A DNA stretch of 16,936 bases from JBGPIT01 sp041485125 (GCA_041485125.1 JBGPIT010000058.1:1-16936); one strand, 5' to 3'. Positions 1-8,267 are shown, numbered from the stretch's first letter. The notes: generated by a model not told the origin, from the sequence alone. Program-made: numbers and translations.

Positions 1-94
1 GACGGCGATGCCGTCGAGCGCACCCGGTCGCTCTTGATCAGGCTCGCGGCCGGGAGTTGACGGCGCCGGCCGGGGATGCGGCGTCCGCTCGCGC

Positions 95-868
95 CTACAC
101 CCGCCCGGCTGCGCTCACCTTGTCGAGCAGCCGAAGCAACCCATCGAGAATCGTCACCGGATGCGGCGGGCAGCCGGGTACGTACAGGTCGACCGGCACC
201 ACGTTCTCGGCGCCGTTGTGGACCTCGGGATGATCGACGTACGGCCCGCCGGAGATCGCGCAGGCGCCGACCGCGATCACGATCTTCGGTGCGGGCACGG
301 CCGCGTAGGTCTTCTCGAGCGCGAGCTTCATGTTGTCGGAAATCGCGCCGGTGATGAGCAGCCCGTCGGCGTGTCGCGGCGAGGCGACGAACTGAACGCC
401 GAACCGGCCGAGGTCGAACACGACGGTGTTGAGGACGTTGACGTCGGCCTCGCAACCATTGCAGCCGCCGGCGCTCACTTGGCGGAGCTTGAGCGACCGG
501 CCGAAGAGCCGCCGTGCCCGCTCATCGAGCGCGTCGGCGAGCTGCAAGGGCTCGCCTCTCAGCACCAAGTCGGCGCGCGTGCCGGTCGCGAGACGATAGT
601 CCTGCGTGAACCGGATCGCGCCCTCGGGACACGCGGCGCTGCACTCGATGCAGAAGAGGCAGCGGCCGAGATCGAGTGCGACGCCGGCATCGTCGCGGGT
701 GATCGCGTCGGTCGGACACGCCTCGGCGCACTCGTGGCAGCCGGTGCCGCACTTGGCTGCATCGACCACGGGCAAGCCGCGGAAACGATCCGGGAGGGTC
801 GGACGGCCGTCGGGGAATGCCAGGGTGCGGCGTCCTTGCCGGAGGCGCGTGCGGAGGAGCTTCAACAC
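95..868 (-). CDS. Ferredoxin-NuoB fusion small subunit of an Ehr/hydrogenase-4-like complex (HyfH+HyfI-like)
   Basis: This is the electron-transfer small subunit of the membrane complex encoded upstream, 257 aa. Residues 34-85 form a 2[4Fe-4S] ferredoxin domain with cysteines at 40, 44, 47, 51 and at 70, 73, 76, 80. Residues 130-250 form a NuoB/HycG-like domain with four cysteines for the proximal cluster: C136 and C139 in GGCNGCE, C203 in GACAISGG and C233 in PGCPPHP. E. coli uses two genes (hycF/hyfH and hycG/hyfI) for these domains; here they are fused in the same order. Start: a GTG at 868, seven bases after the stop of the large-subunit gene, with a GAGG-type ribosome site; no ATG is available before the conserved region. 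It is soluble, expected on the cytoplasmic face. The fold assignment is firm; the electron donor and acceptor are unknown. Confidence 0.9.
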   Translation of the reverse strand: MLKLLRTRLRQGRRTLAFPDGRPTLPDRFRGLPVVDAAKCGTGCHECAEACPTDAITRDDAGVALDLGRCLFCIECSAACPEGAIRFTQDYRLATGTRADLVLRGEPLQLADALDERARRLFGRSLKLRQVSAGGCNGCEADVNVLNTVVFDLGRFGVQFVASPRHADGLLITGAISDNMKLALEKTYAAVPAPKIVIAVGACAISGGPYVDHPEVHNGAENVVPVDLYVPGCPPHPVTILDGLLRLLDKVSAAGRV

Positions 869-875
869 CGGGGCC

Positions 876-2384
876 TCACAGGTCGTGCCCGCAGTAGGAC
901 AGGTTGAAGCTCTTGTTGCAGAGTGGGAAATCGGAGATCTGCTGGTCGCGCATCGCGACCGCGAGACCCATCCAGTTGTGGAACGAAGGATCGACGACCT
1001 TGTAGCGCGCCAATCGTCCGCTCTCGTCGGTGAGCGCGACGTGACAGATCTCGCCGCGCCAGCCCTCGACGAGCGACACCACGATTCGGTCGGGAGCGAG
1101 CGGGCCGACGGGTAGCGACGTGGGACCGTCCGGGAGCGTGGCGATCTGCTCGCGGACGAAGGCGGCAGAGCGCTGGATCTCGAGCCAGCGCACCTGGGCG
1201 CGCGCGAAGACGTCACCGCTCGGCCACGTCGCGACCGGCAGCTGCGCAAAGCGGAAGATCCCAGACGGGAAGTCGTGACGAACGTCGCGCTCCACGCCGC
1301 ACGCGCGTGCCGCGGGTCCGACCAGTCCGATCGCTTCGCAGGTGGCGCGCGCGACCACGCCGGTATTCTCGAGCCGCGCCTGCACCGAGGGCGTGTCCCA
1401 CAGGAGCGTGACGGCCGCGGTGACGTCGGCGAGCGCGGCGGTCACTCCCTCCCGGAGTTGGGCGGCGCGGCCGGCGTCGACGTCGAAGGCCACACCGCCG
1501 GGGCGAATCAGCCCGCGCCCGAAGCGGCTGCCGCAGATCAGCGCGGTGAGGTTCAGGAGGTCGCCACGGATGCGTCCGCAATACGATGCGGTCGGCAGGT
1601 AGCCGATGTCGCCGGCCAAGGCGCCCAAGTCGCCGACGTGATTCGCCAAGCGCTCGAGCTCGAGCGCGATGCCGCGCAGGGATTCCGCCCGCGCCGAGAC
1701 CCGGGCCTCCGCCAACGCCTCGACGGCGTGACAGTACGCGGTCGCATGGCCGACGGTGGTGTCGCCGCAGAGGGTCTCCATGTAGTGGATCGTCCGCTTG
1801 GTAGGCCCGCCGACCAGGGCACGCTCGACGCCGCGGTGCTGGTATCCGAGCGCAATTTCCAGGTGAAAGACGCGCTCGCCGTGGCATTGAAAGCGGAAAT
1901 GGCCCGGCTCGATGATGCCTGCGTGTACCGGCCCGACCGCGACCTCGTGCACCTCCTTGCCGCGCATTGCGAAGAAGTCGGTGACCCCCGGCAGCGTCGC
2001 CGGCGTCGGCGAGCGGACGACGTCGTCGCCCGGCCGGTACGGCGGTTGAAACCGGATCGGCTTCAACCAGGGGTGTCCTTGCGGCACGACGCCCCATTGC
2101 TCGGCGATCTCGCGCTCGAACCAGTGCGCCTGCGGGCAGTCCGGCGTCAGCGCGGGAAAGCTCTCGTGAGGATCCGTGGTGAGGAGGGCGAGCGCCCCGC
2201 TGTCGCCGTATGCGAGCACGGCGACGAGTCGCACGCGATCAGGCGCGAGTCGATGCCCGAAGAGAGCGGCGATGCGTGCGCCGGAGGCGACCTCCCCCAT
2301 CACGACGTCTCTGAGCCGCTCGACGCCGACGTTCGGGACGCTCGCCAGTGGCACGGCGTCGCCATTGTGAATCGTGAGCGTCAT
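876..2384 (-). CDS. NuoC/NuoD-like large subunit lacking the NiFe-site cysteines (HyfG/HycE-like, Ehr-type)
   Basis: The 502-aa protein has a NuoC-like N-terminal domain (about 1-135, with HWFEREIAEQWG at 87-98) and a NuoD/[NiFe]-large-subunit domain (about 140-502). Family hallmarks include GHFRFQCHGE and GYQHRGVE. In true hydrogenases the metal is held by CGxC near the middle and DPCxxC near the end. Here the first motif reads CGDT (C206 kept, T209 replacing cysteine). The end reads DFPLCNKSFNLSYCGHDL, with S496 and G499 where the two cysteines would be; C489 and C498 sit at other positions. The protein stops at HDL with no cleavable C-terminal extension as in HycE. By inference it does not bind a standard NiFe centre and belongs to the Ehr group. 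The ATG at 2384 overlaps the preceding stop (ATGA), implying translational coupling. Confidence 0.92.
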   Translation of the reverse strand: MTLTIHNGDAVPLASVPNVGVERLRDVVMGEVASGARIAALFGHRLAPDRVRLVAVLAYGDSGALALLTTDPHESFPALTPDCPQAHWFEREIAEQWGVVPQGHPWLKPIRFQPPYRPGDDVVRSPTPATLPGVTDFFAMRGKEVHEVAVGPVHAGIIEPGHFRFQCHGERVFHLEIALGYQHRGVERALVGGPTKRTIHYMETLCGDTTVGHATAYCHAVEALAEARVSARAESLRGIALELERLANHVGDLGALAGDIGYLPTASYCGRIRGDLLNLTALICGSRFGRGLIRPGGVAFDVDAGRAAQLREGVTAALADVTAAVTLLWDTPSVQARLENTGVVARATCEAIGLVGPAARACGVERDVRHDFPSGIFRFAQLPVATWPSGDVFARAQVRWLEIQRSAAFVREQIATLPDGPTSLPVGPLAPDRIVVSLVEGWRGEICHVALTDESGRLARYKVVDPSFHNWMGLAVAMRDQQISDFPLCNKSFNLSYCGHDL

Positions 2385-3850
2385 CCGAGCAGTCGAGCGG
2401 CTTGCTCGACGGCGCCGCGCAGGAACGCTGGCACGTAGAGGCCGAGCACGAGCACGAGCGCGCCCAAGGCGAGCGGCGGCGCGACCGCCAAGAACGTCTC
2501 GCCGGGACTCGCCGATTGCTCGTCGCGCTCGCCCCCGCTCTGCGCCATCCGCAGCATCGTGGTCGCCATCCCGCAGAAGATGACCGCCAAGAGGCCGAGG
2601 TATGCGACCGCGACCAAGCTCCGCCCCTGATCGACGGCGCCCTTCAAGATCGCGAGCTCGCTCAGGAACGGCGCGAACGGCGGCGATCCGGTGATCGCAA
2701 AGAGGCCGACGACCCACAGCAGTCCGGAGGTCGGCAAGCGATGGAGAACGCCGCGGACGTCGGCCGTCGACTTGGTGCGATAGACCGCCAGGATGTTGCC
2801 CGCCACCAGGAACAGCATGGCCTTGGTGAGGGAATGGTTGACCGCGTGCAGGAAGACGCCGGACGTCGCCGCGCCGCCGATCCCGACCCCGAGCGCGAGA
2901 ATCCCCATGTGCTCGACGCTCGAGTACGCGAGCATGCGTTTGTAGTCCGCCTGGCCCACGATGAATACGGCGGCCACCGCCATCGACACGAACCCGAATA
3001 TCAGCAGCAGCTCCCGGCCGAAGGACGCTTCGCCCGCAGCCACACACACCTGCTGGATGCGGAGGATGCCGAGGAAGGCGCAATTCAGCAGCGCGCCCGA
3101 CAACAGGGCCGAGACGACCGACGGAGCTTCGCTGTGGGCATCGGGAAGCCAGGTGTGCAACGGCGCGAGGCCCATCTTGGTGCCGTAGCCGACCAAGAAC
3201 AGCAGGAACGCCGCCTTCAGCCACGGCAGCTGCAGCGTCGGCGCTGCGCGAATCAGATCGTCGAGCACCAGCGGCACGGCCGCGCCGCCGGGATTCGAGG
3301 CGGCGACGGCGAGAAAGAAGTTGCCGAGCAGCGCCAAGGCGATGCCGACGGAGCAGATCAGCAGGTACTTCCAGGTCGCCTCGAGCGATCGATGGTGACG
3401 ATGAAAATAGATCAGCGGCGCGCTCGCCAACGTCGTCGCCTCGATCGCGATCCAGAGCAGCCCGAACCGGTGGCTGGTCGTGACCAGCGTCATCGCCGCC
3501 AGAAAGAACAGTAGGCACGCGGTGAACGTCGCCTCGGGGGCGTTCGCGAACAGCAGCCCTTCCTCGAAATCTCGATGGTCCCGTCGTTCCTCGCGACCGA
3601 GATAGCCGACGCTGTAGGCCGCTGCGGTCAGGAAGAGCACCGTCGTGATCGTCAAAAACAACCGGCCGGGGGCGTCGAGCTGCAGCCATCCCCCGAGCGC
3701 GGGCATCGGCGCGCGCACCCAGCTGGTGACCGTGAGGCCGGCGTGGGCGGCCGCGGCGAGCAGCAACAAGGCGCGGCGTTGCCGGTCGGAGCGCAGCAAG
3801 TACGCGGCGACGCCGGCGAGCGCCGGCACGGCGAGCAGGGCGACGATCAT
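2381..3850 (-). CDS. Antiporter-like membrane subunit (HyfF/NuoN-NuoM-like)
   Basis: This 489-aa polytopic membrane protein belongs to the proton-conducting membrane transporter family (Mrp antiporter/NuoL-M-N/HyfF). The channel residues expected from the family are present: a membrane glutamate E137 in LLWIAIEATTLAS, lysine K225 in VGYGTKMGLAPLHTWLPDAH, and K343 in HAVNHSLTKAMLFL, plus the MLAYSSVEHMGI motif near 307-317. About 14 hydrophobic segments are visible. The preserved charged residues indicate a working ion channel half, consistent with proton or sodium translocation driven by the redox subunits; which ion moves cannot be read from sequence. Both ends overlap neighbours by ATGA (start at 3850 with the HyfE-like gene, stop at 2381 with the large subunit). 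Confidence 0.92.
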   Translation of the reverse strand: MIVALLAVPALAGVAAYLLRSDRQRRALLLLAAAAHAGLTVTSWVRAPMPALGGWLQLDAPGRLFLTITTVLFLTAAAYSVGYLGREERRDHRDFEEGLLFANAPEATFTACLLFFLAAMTLVTTSHRFGLLWIAIEATTLASAPLIYFHRHHRSLEATWKYLLICSVGIALALLGNFFLAVAASNPGGAAVPLVLDDLIRAAPTLQLPWLKAAFLLFLVGYGTKMGLAPLHTWLPDAHSEAPSVVSALLSGALLNCAFLGILRIQQVCVAAGEASFGRELLLIFGFVSMAVAAVFIVGQADYKRMLAYSSVEHMGILALGVGIGGAATSGVFLHAVNHSLTKAMLFLVAGNILAVYRTKSTADVRGVLHRLPTSGLLWVVGLFAITGSPPFAPFLSELAILKGAVDQGRSLVAVAYLGLLAVIFCGMATTMLRMAQSGGERDEQSASPGETFLAVAPPLALGALVLVLGLYVPAFLRGAVEQAARLLG

Positions 3851-4500
3851 CCCGGCCAATCGTGGAGCGCCGCCAAGCGATCGGCATCGATGTGATCGAA
3901 CTCGCGGTTGATGTGGAAGATCGCGATCCCCATCACGAAGACGGCGACGAAGACGTCGAGGACGACGCCGAGCTCGACGACCATCGGCGTGCTCACGGCG
4001 AGCCCGACGCCGAACACGTAGATGCCGTTCTCGAGCACGACGTAGCCGAGCACTTGCGTCAGCGCCTTGCGCCGACTGACGATCAAGAAGAGCCCGGCGA
4101 GCGTGACGAAGAATGCCGCCGGTACGATGAGCGTCGAGACCGCGGGCGCCGGAAGCGGCAGGCGCGCGCTCAGCCAGAACGCCACCGGCAGCATCAGCGC
4201 GCCGATGACGATCGACAGGTTGTAGCTGACGAACGGCTCGACCTCTCGGCGAACGTCGGCCTGCCGGAGCACTCGGGACAGCAGCCATGGGAATGCCGCG
4301 CCCTTGGTCAGCGCGATCGTCGCCGCGAACGCGAGGACCCGCGCCGACAGGTCGTCCCAGTGCGCCGCGAGTGTCAGCAGCCCGAGCAGCACGCCTTGCA
4401 GCGCGACGATCCGGATGAGCCGCACCAGCCGGCTCGACCCGAGCAGCAACAAGCTCGTGAGGACCAAGAGGACCAGAAGCGTGTCGCACCACATGCTCAT
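3847..4500 (-). CDS. HyfE-like small membrane subunit
   Basis: A 217-aa hydrophobic protein with about six to seven membrane segments, related to HyfE and to the NuoK-like part of Mrp/Ehr complexes. Recognisable stretches are FPWLLSRVLRQADVRREVEP (about 95-115), which resembles the HyfE loop, and VLGYVVLENGIYVFG, typical of NuoK/HyfE helices carrying a membrane glutamate. The start is placed at the ATG at 4500 (MSMWCDT); a second ATG two codons later (4494) is an equally plausible start. It follows the HyfC-like gene by five bases and overlaps the HyfF-like gene by four. Role in the complex (by family): a membrane subunit between the NuoH-like and antiporter-like subunits. Confidence 0.85.
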   Translation of the reverse strand: MSMWCDTLLVLLVLTSLLLLGSSRLVRLIRIVALQGVLLGLLTLAAHWDDLSARVLAFAATIALTKGAAFPWLLSRVLRQADVRREVEPFVSYNLSIVIGALMLPVAFWLSARLPLPAPAVSTLIVPAAFFVTLAGLFLIVSRRKALTQVLGYVVLENGIYVFGVGLAVSTPMVVELGVVLDVFVAVFVMGIAIFHINREFDHIDADRLAALHDWPG

Positions 4501-4505
4501 GCGCG

Positions 4506-5426
4506 TCACTTCACGATCAGGACGAAGGCGACGGTCGACAGCACGGTCGCGCCGATCAGCAGTTGAGGCACGCGCACCAGGCGCAGGCGAGCCATCGACG
4601 ACTCGATGAGGCCCGTCACGATCGCCAGCGCCACCATGCCTGCGACCGCGGCGGCGCCGTCGAGCCAGACCGATCCGGTCCGCACCGGCACGACGAGGCC
4701 GACGAAGAGCGCTCCGAGGACCCACAGCTTGAGCGCCGCACCGTACTGGATGAACGCGAGGTCCGGCCCACCGTGGTCGAGCACCATCGCTTCGTGGATC
4801 ATGGTGAGCTCCAGGTGCGTCGTCGGGTCGTCGACGGGGATGCGGGCGTTCTCGGCGAGAAAGACGACCAGCAGCGCCCCCGCGACCAGAGCAAATCCGG
4901 CCGCTGCTCTCGCCCACGCCGCGGGATCGATGCCGGCGTACGTCGCCGAGAGCGAGAGGCTGCTCGTGTGCCGCGCGATCGCCGCGAGGCCGAGCAGCAG
5001 CGCGGGCTCGGCGAGGCAGGAGAACGTCACCTCACGGCTCGCGCCCATGCCCTCGAAGCTCGACCCGGTATCGAGCGCGGCAACGACGGTCACGAAGCGC
5101 GCCAAGCCCAGGAGGTACGCGAAGAGAATCACGTCCCCCGAGAACGCCAGGGCCGCGGGCGAGCCAGCGAAAGGGACCACGAGCGTCGCCATCGCGACCG
5201 CGGCGAGGCCCACTACCGGTCCCACGACGACCACGACTGACGCTGTCCGGCTGTAGACCGCCGACTTGCGGAGCAGCTTCAGGACGTCGTGATACGGCTG
5301 CAACAGTGGTTGCCCGACGCGGCCGGCGACGATCGCCTTGGTCCTGTTGATGACGCCGAGCAGAAAGGGCGCGCACACCAGCGCGAGCAACACGTGGACG
5401 ATGGGGGCGATCTGTATCGTCTCCAT
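4506..5426 (-). CDS. NuoH/HycD-like membrane anchor subunit (HyfC-like)
   Basis: A 306-aa membrane protein of the NuoH/HycD/HyfC family, which anchors the hydrophilic arm and forms the quinone-like entry cavity or proton path in complex I relatives. Motifs: LLQPYHDVLKLLRK (41-54), FEGMGASREVTFSCLAEP (124-141), and ENARIPVDDPTTHLELTMI (192-210), all classic for this family, including the charged residues of the loop facing the NuoD/NuoB subunits. About eight hydrophobic helices are visible. Its ATG at 5426 lies three bases after the stop of the HyfB-like gene, so the two are surely co-transcribed. Length is normal for HycD/HyfC (about 305-320 aa). No missing residues were noticed. Confidence 0.93.
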   Translation of the reverse strand: METIQIAPIVHVLLALVCAPFLLGVINRTKAIVAGRVGQPLLQPYHDVLKLLRKSAVYSRTASVVVVVGPVVGLAAVAMATLVVPFAGSPAALAFSGDVILFAYLLGLARFVTVVAALDTGSSFEGMGASREVTFSCLAEPALLLGLAAIARHTSSLSLSATYAGIDPAAWARAAAGFALVAGALLVVFLAENARIPVDDPTTHLELTMIHEAMVLDHGGPDLAFIQYGAALKLWVLGALFVGLVVPVRTGSVWLDGAAAVAGMVALAIVTGLIESSMARLRLVRVPQLLIGATVLSTVAFVLIVK

Positions 5427-5429
5427 CCG

Positions 5430-7406
5430 CTATCCGAGCTTCCAGACCAGGAGCGCAAGCAGGGTCAGCGCGATGTAGAGCACGTAGAGGTGCACGCGAC
5501 CGTGCTGCAGCCATCGGAGCGCCGCCAAGCCGCGGCTCAAGCCAGCGAAAAGCGGCGTGTAGACATGGGCGAGGACGACGTCCGGCGTATCGGTGGCAAG
5601 CGCCGCGTCGCGTGGGAAGAGTCCCTGCGGCGGAAGCAGACGGCGCCGTGCGCGGAGCACGTGACCGAAGAGCTCGGTGAGCGGCTGCGCAAACGACGAC
5701 GCCGTGTACTCCATGCGCGCAGTCGGCCGCGCATAGCCGCAATCCCAGGTGAGACCGGTGACGACGGGGCGCTTCGCCAAGAGGGCGCGACGACAGGTCG
5801 CGAGCGCCGCCGCGAGCGCGAGGAGACCCACACCGGCGAAGGCGACGCGCGTGCACACGGTTGCGGCGCTGGTCACGTGCGCCGCCACGACGTCGGGCGC
5901 GAAGCGGGTGAGCGCGACCAGCGACGGCGCGAGGCTCCGCACCACGAAGGGCGCGAGGAGGCCGCCGAGCACGCAGCCGGCGGCGAGCGCGTACATCGGC
6001 CACAGCATCGCTCGGCCCGGATCGCGCGCCTGGGCGGCATCCGCGCTGCGCGGCTCGCCGAGGAAGACGACGCCGAACGCTTGCGTGAAGCAGGCGACCG
6101 CGAGCCCACCGATCAGGGCCAACGCGCCGATGACGCAGACCGCGCCGACGGTGACGCTGTCCTGAGCGGACGAGACCAGCGCATGGTACGCGCCGAGATA
6201 GATGAGGATCTCGCTGACGAGGCCGTTCAGCGGCGGCAGCGCGGCGATCGCGAGCGCGCCGACGAAGAACACGAGGCCGGTGCGCGGCATCCGTTTGAGC
6301 AAACCGCCGAGCTCGTCGAGCTCGCGTGTTCCCGTCGCGTGCGCGACGGCGCCGGCCCCGAGGAAGAGCAGCCCTTTGAACAGCGCATGGTTCCAGACGT
6401 GCAGGAGCGCGCCGGCGAAGCCGAGCACCGCGACGGCGGGGAGATCGAGGCTTCGTCCCAAGACGCCGAGCCCCACACCGATGGCGATGATGCCGATATT
6501 CTCGACGCTGCTGTAGGCGAGCAGTCGTTTGAGATCGTGCTGCGCCAAGGCGAACAGTACCCCACCGATGCCCGACAGGATCCCGATGCCGCACAGGACG
6601 AAGCCCCACCAAGGCTCGGGATGGCCGAGCAGCGTGAGGATCCTCAGCAGGCCGTAGATCCCGGTCTTGATCATGACGCCAGACATCAGCGCGGAGACGT
6701 GGCTCGGTGCGGCCGGATGTGCTTCGGGGAGCCAAACGTGCAGGGGCACGAATCCAGCTTTGGCGCCGAAGCCCACGACGGCGAGGAGAAAGAGCAGCCC
6801 CGGTGCGGCCGTGCCGTCGAGGCGATCGAAGTCGAGGGACGCACCACCGCGCCCGAGCAGCATGAAGAGCGCGAGAATGCATGCGGTGCCGAGATGCGTC
6901 GCGATCAGGTACGTCCGGCCGGCGTCACGCACGCTCTCGACCTCGTCGTCCGAGGTCACCAAGAAGAACGACGCGAGCGCCATCACCTCCCACGCGACCA
7001 GGAAGAGCACGGCGTTCCGCGCCAGGACGACGAGGACCATGCTCGCGACCAGCAGGTTGAAGAAGAACCACGCCGCCGCCGGCGATCGCGGATGCCGCGC
7101 GGCGCGGAGGTATTCGCCGCCGTAGATCGCGGCGAGGCCGGACAGCACGAAGATCGGCAGCAGGAACACCGCCGACAAGACGTCCACCTCGACGAAGAAG
7201 GCGCCGTACGGGACCGCCCAAGGCCAGCGCAGCGATTCGCTCGCACCGGCGCCCAGCACGCGCAGCGTTGGTACCAGTCCAACCGCCGCCGCGGCGGCCA
7301 CGCCGCCGACGCCGAGCCGCGTCGACCAGCTCCGAGAGCGCCGCGCTCCGAGGCTCGCCACCGCGCTCACTGCCAGCAAGCCGACCGCGAAGAGAAGAAG
7401 CGTCAT
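5430..7406 (-). CDS. Antiporter-like membrane subunit (HyfB/HycC-like)
   Basis: The largest membrane subunit, 658 aa, of the HyfB/HycC branch of NuoL/M/N-type ion-translocating proteins. Channel residues are kept: E140 in LFLVAWEVMALASFFLV, K216 in GFGAKAGFVPLHVWLPEAHP, and K344 in HVWNHALFKGLLFLGAG. The YSSVENIGII motif lies at 299-307. The C-terminal part (about 510-658) contains a further helix, the loop WDCGYARPTARMEYTASSFA typical of HyfB/HycC, and a final helix ending LLALLVWKLG. The start ATG at 7406 is 22 bases downstream of the regulator stop. Together with the HyfF-like subunit it gives the complex two antiporter-like modules. Ion specificity is unknown. Confidence 0.93.
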   Translation of the reverse strand: MTLLLFAVGLLAVSAVASLGARRSRSWSTRLGVGGVAAAAAVGLVPTLRVLGAGASESLRWPWAVPYGAFFVEVDVLSAVFLLPIFVLSGLAAIYGGEYLRAARHPRSPAAAWFFFNLLVASMVLVVLARNAVLFLVAWEVMALASFFLVTSDDEVESVRDAGRTYLIATHLGTACILALFMLLGRGGASLDFDRLDGTAAPGLLFLLAVVGFGAKAGFVPLHVWLPEAHPAAPSHVSALMSGVMIKTGIYGLLRILTLLGHPEPWWGFVLCGIGILSGIGGVLFALAQHDLKRLLAYSSVENIGIIAIGVGLGVLGRSLDLPAVAVLGFAGALLHVWNHALFKGLLFLGAGAVAHATGTRELDELGGLLKRMPRTGLVFFVGALAIAALPPLNGLVSEILIYLGAYHALVSSAQDSVTVGAVCVIGALALIGGLAVACFTQAFGVVFLGEPRSADAAQARDPGRAMLWPMYALAAGCVLGGLLAPFVVRSLAPSLVALTRFAPDVVAAHVTSAATVCTRVAFAGVGLLALAAALATCRRALLAKRPVVTGLTWDCGYARPTARMEYTASSFAQPLTELFGHVLRARRRLLPPQGLFPRDAALATDTPDVVLAHVYTPLFAGLSRGLAALRWLQHGRVHLYVLYIALTLLALLVWKLG

Positions 7407-7428
7407 GGCGCCCCGGGAACCCTGGGCA

Positions 7429-8130
7429 TCAACGGCCTTTCCCGTCTCGGCGCCGGCGCTCCAGCGCGTCTTCGACTCGGCGCGCCTCGCCGAGGATCTT
7501 TTCGCGCGAGGCTTTTTTCCCGATCGCGGTCTTGAACTCCGCGTCCTTCAACGCGAACGACAGCCGCGAGAGCAACCGCAGATGCGCGCGCACCGTCGGG
7601 CTGATCAGCGAGAACAGCGCGAACACCGGCTTGCCGTCCAGTGCTCCGAAGTCGATTGCGCGCTCGAGGAAGCACAGCGTGATCATCGGTCGCGAGACGT
7701 GCAGCACGATCGGGTTCCGAACGTGGGGAATCGCGATGCCGTCGCCGATGCCGGTCGATTGCAACGACTCGCGCGCCAGCAGCACGCGCAAGAGGAATGG
7801 CCGATCGACCTCGTCGGGGAGCCGCATGTGGTCGATCACGGCTCGCAGCACCGATTCCTTGTCCGCGCCCTCGACGCGGTAGGCGATGCCGCCGGCCTGG
7901 AGTGCGTCGACGAGCCCGGGGAGATCGGCGCCGTCACTTTCGGGCTCTTCGAAGAGCTCGATCGAGACGTTCACTTTGCGGCGTGCCGCCCATTCGAGGA
8001 GCTCGGCGCGGTTGAAGCGGTACTGATCGTTCACCCGGTACGCGGGCAGAATGCCCCGAGCGATCCACCGGTAGATCGTCTTTTCGGAGACGCTGAGAAG
8101 GCCGGAGACCTGACGGACAGTCAGTTGCAT
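7429..8130 (-). CDS. HTH-PTS EIIA regulator (excisionase-type DNA-binding domain + PtsN-like domain)
   Basis: A 233-aa two-domain protein and first gene of the Ehr-like operon. Residues 1-52 form an excisionase/MerR-like helix-turn-helix (LTVRQVSGLLSVSEKTIYRW, then a wing RVNDQYRFNRAELLEW). Residues about 68-215 form a PTS EIIA type-2/EIIA-Ntr domain with the phosphorylation motif TGIGDGIAIPHVRNP, the expected phospho-acceptor being H136. The C-terminus is a basic, charged tail. By family logic the EIIA domain takes phosphate from HPr/NPr, so DNA binding may respond to the PTS-Ntr state; this is inference. It probably autoregulates and controls the genes below, which start only 22 bases after its stop. 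The start ATG at 8130 has a weak ribosome site. It is not a sugar transporter component: there is no EIIB/EIIC domain nearby. Confidence 0.85.
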   Translation of the reverse strand: MQLTVRQVSGLLSVSEKTIYRWIARGILPAYRVNDQYRFNRAELLEWAARRKVNVSIELFEEPESDGADLPGLVDALQAGGIAYRVEGADKESVLRAVIDHMRLPDEVDRPFLLRVLLARESLQSTGIGDGIAIPHVRNPIVLHVSRPMITLCFLERAIDFGALDGKPVFALFSLISPTVRAHLRLLSRLSFALKDAEFKTAIGKKASREKILGEARRVEDALERRRRDGKGR

Positions 8131-8156
8131 CTGTCTCGTCGGTCGGTCATCCGGGT

Positions 8157-8185
8157 GCCGTATTGGACACCTGCGGACATGTCAA
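8157..8185 (-). promoter_or_regulatory. Candidate promoter/operator of the Ehr-like operon
   Basis: A perfect minus-strand -35 box TTGACA lies at 8185-8180, 50 bases upstream of the regulator start. The -10 is weak: TACGGC at 17-base spacing or AATACG at 15. The -35 overlaps an 8-bp palindrome GACATGTC (8176-8183), and the plus strand carries GGACA at 8165-8169 and 8175-8179, exactly one helical turn apart. These could be regulator half-sites. The weak -10 would fit an activated promoter. This is reading by eye only. Confidence 0.35.
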
Positions 8186-8200
8186 CGACGAGCGCGCGCG

Positions 8201-8223
8201 GGTAGTGACTCAGTTTGAAATCT
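8201..8223 (+). repeat. IS1-like terminal repeat, copy A
   Basis: Sequence GGTAGTGACTCAGTTTGAAA and onward. It matches copy B at 8763 at about 20 of 23 positions in the same orientation. The outer bases resemble the IS1 right-end repeat as I remember it (GGTAATGACTC...). It lies 70 bases upstream of the EIIA-regulator start and marks the left border of the mobile island. The flank 8192-8200 is a GC alternation (gcgcgcgcg). Confidence 0.55.
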
Positions 8224-8267
8224 TGGACCCTCTCGCGCTCGCTAGACCGCTCTGGCATCATTGGCGC

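Noticed and set aside
1..94. Possible start of another minus-strand gene after the small subunit
   Set aside because: No ATG on that strand; only a GTG (22-20) without a ribosome site and too little sequence to judge.
95..7406. Formate hydrogenlyase or true H2-evolving [NiFe]-hydrogenase
   Set aside because: The large subunit lacks three NiFe cysteines and the C-terminal processing peptide, and no fdhF or hyp gene is in the window.
5289..7535. Very long plus-strand open frame opposite the HyfB- and HyfC-like genes
   Set aside because: Its translation is Arg/Glu/Asp-rich with no motif. It is the antisense shadow of GC-rich membrane-protein genes with clear family motifs.
7429..8130. Sugar PTS transporter component
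   Set aside because: No EIIB or EIIC domain nearby; the N-terminal helix-turn-helix points to a regulator.
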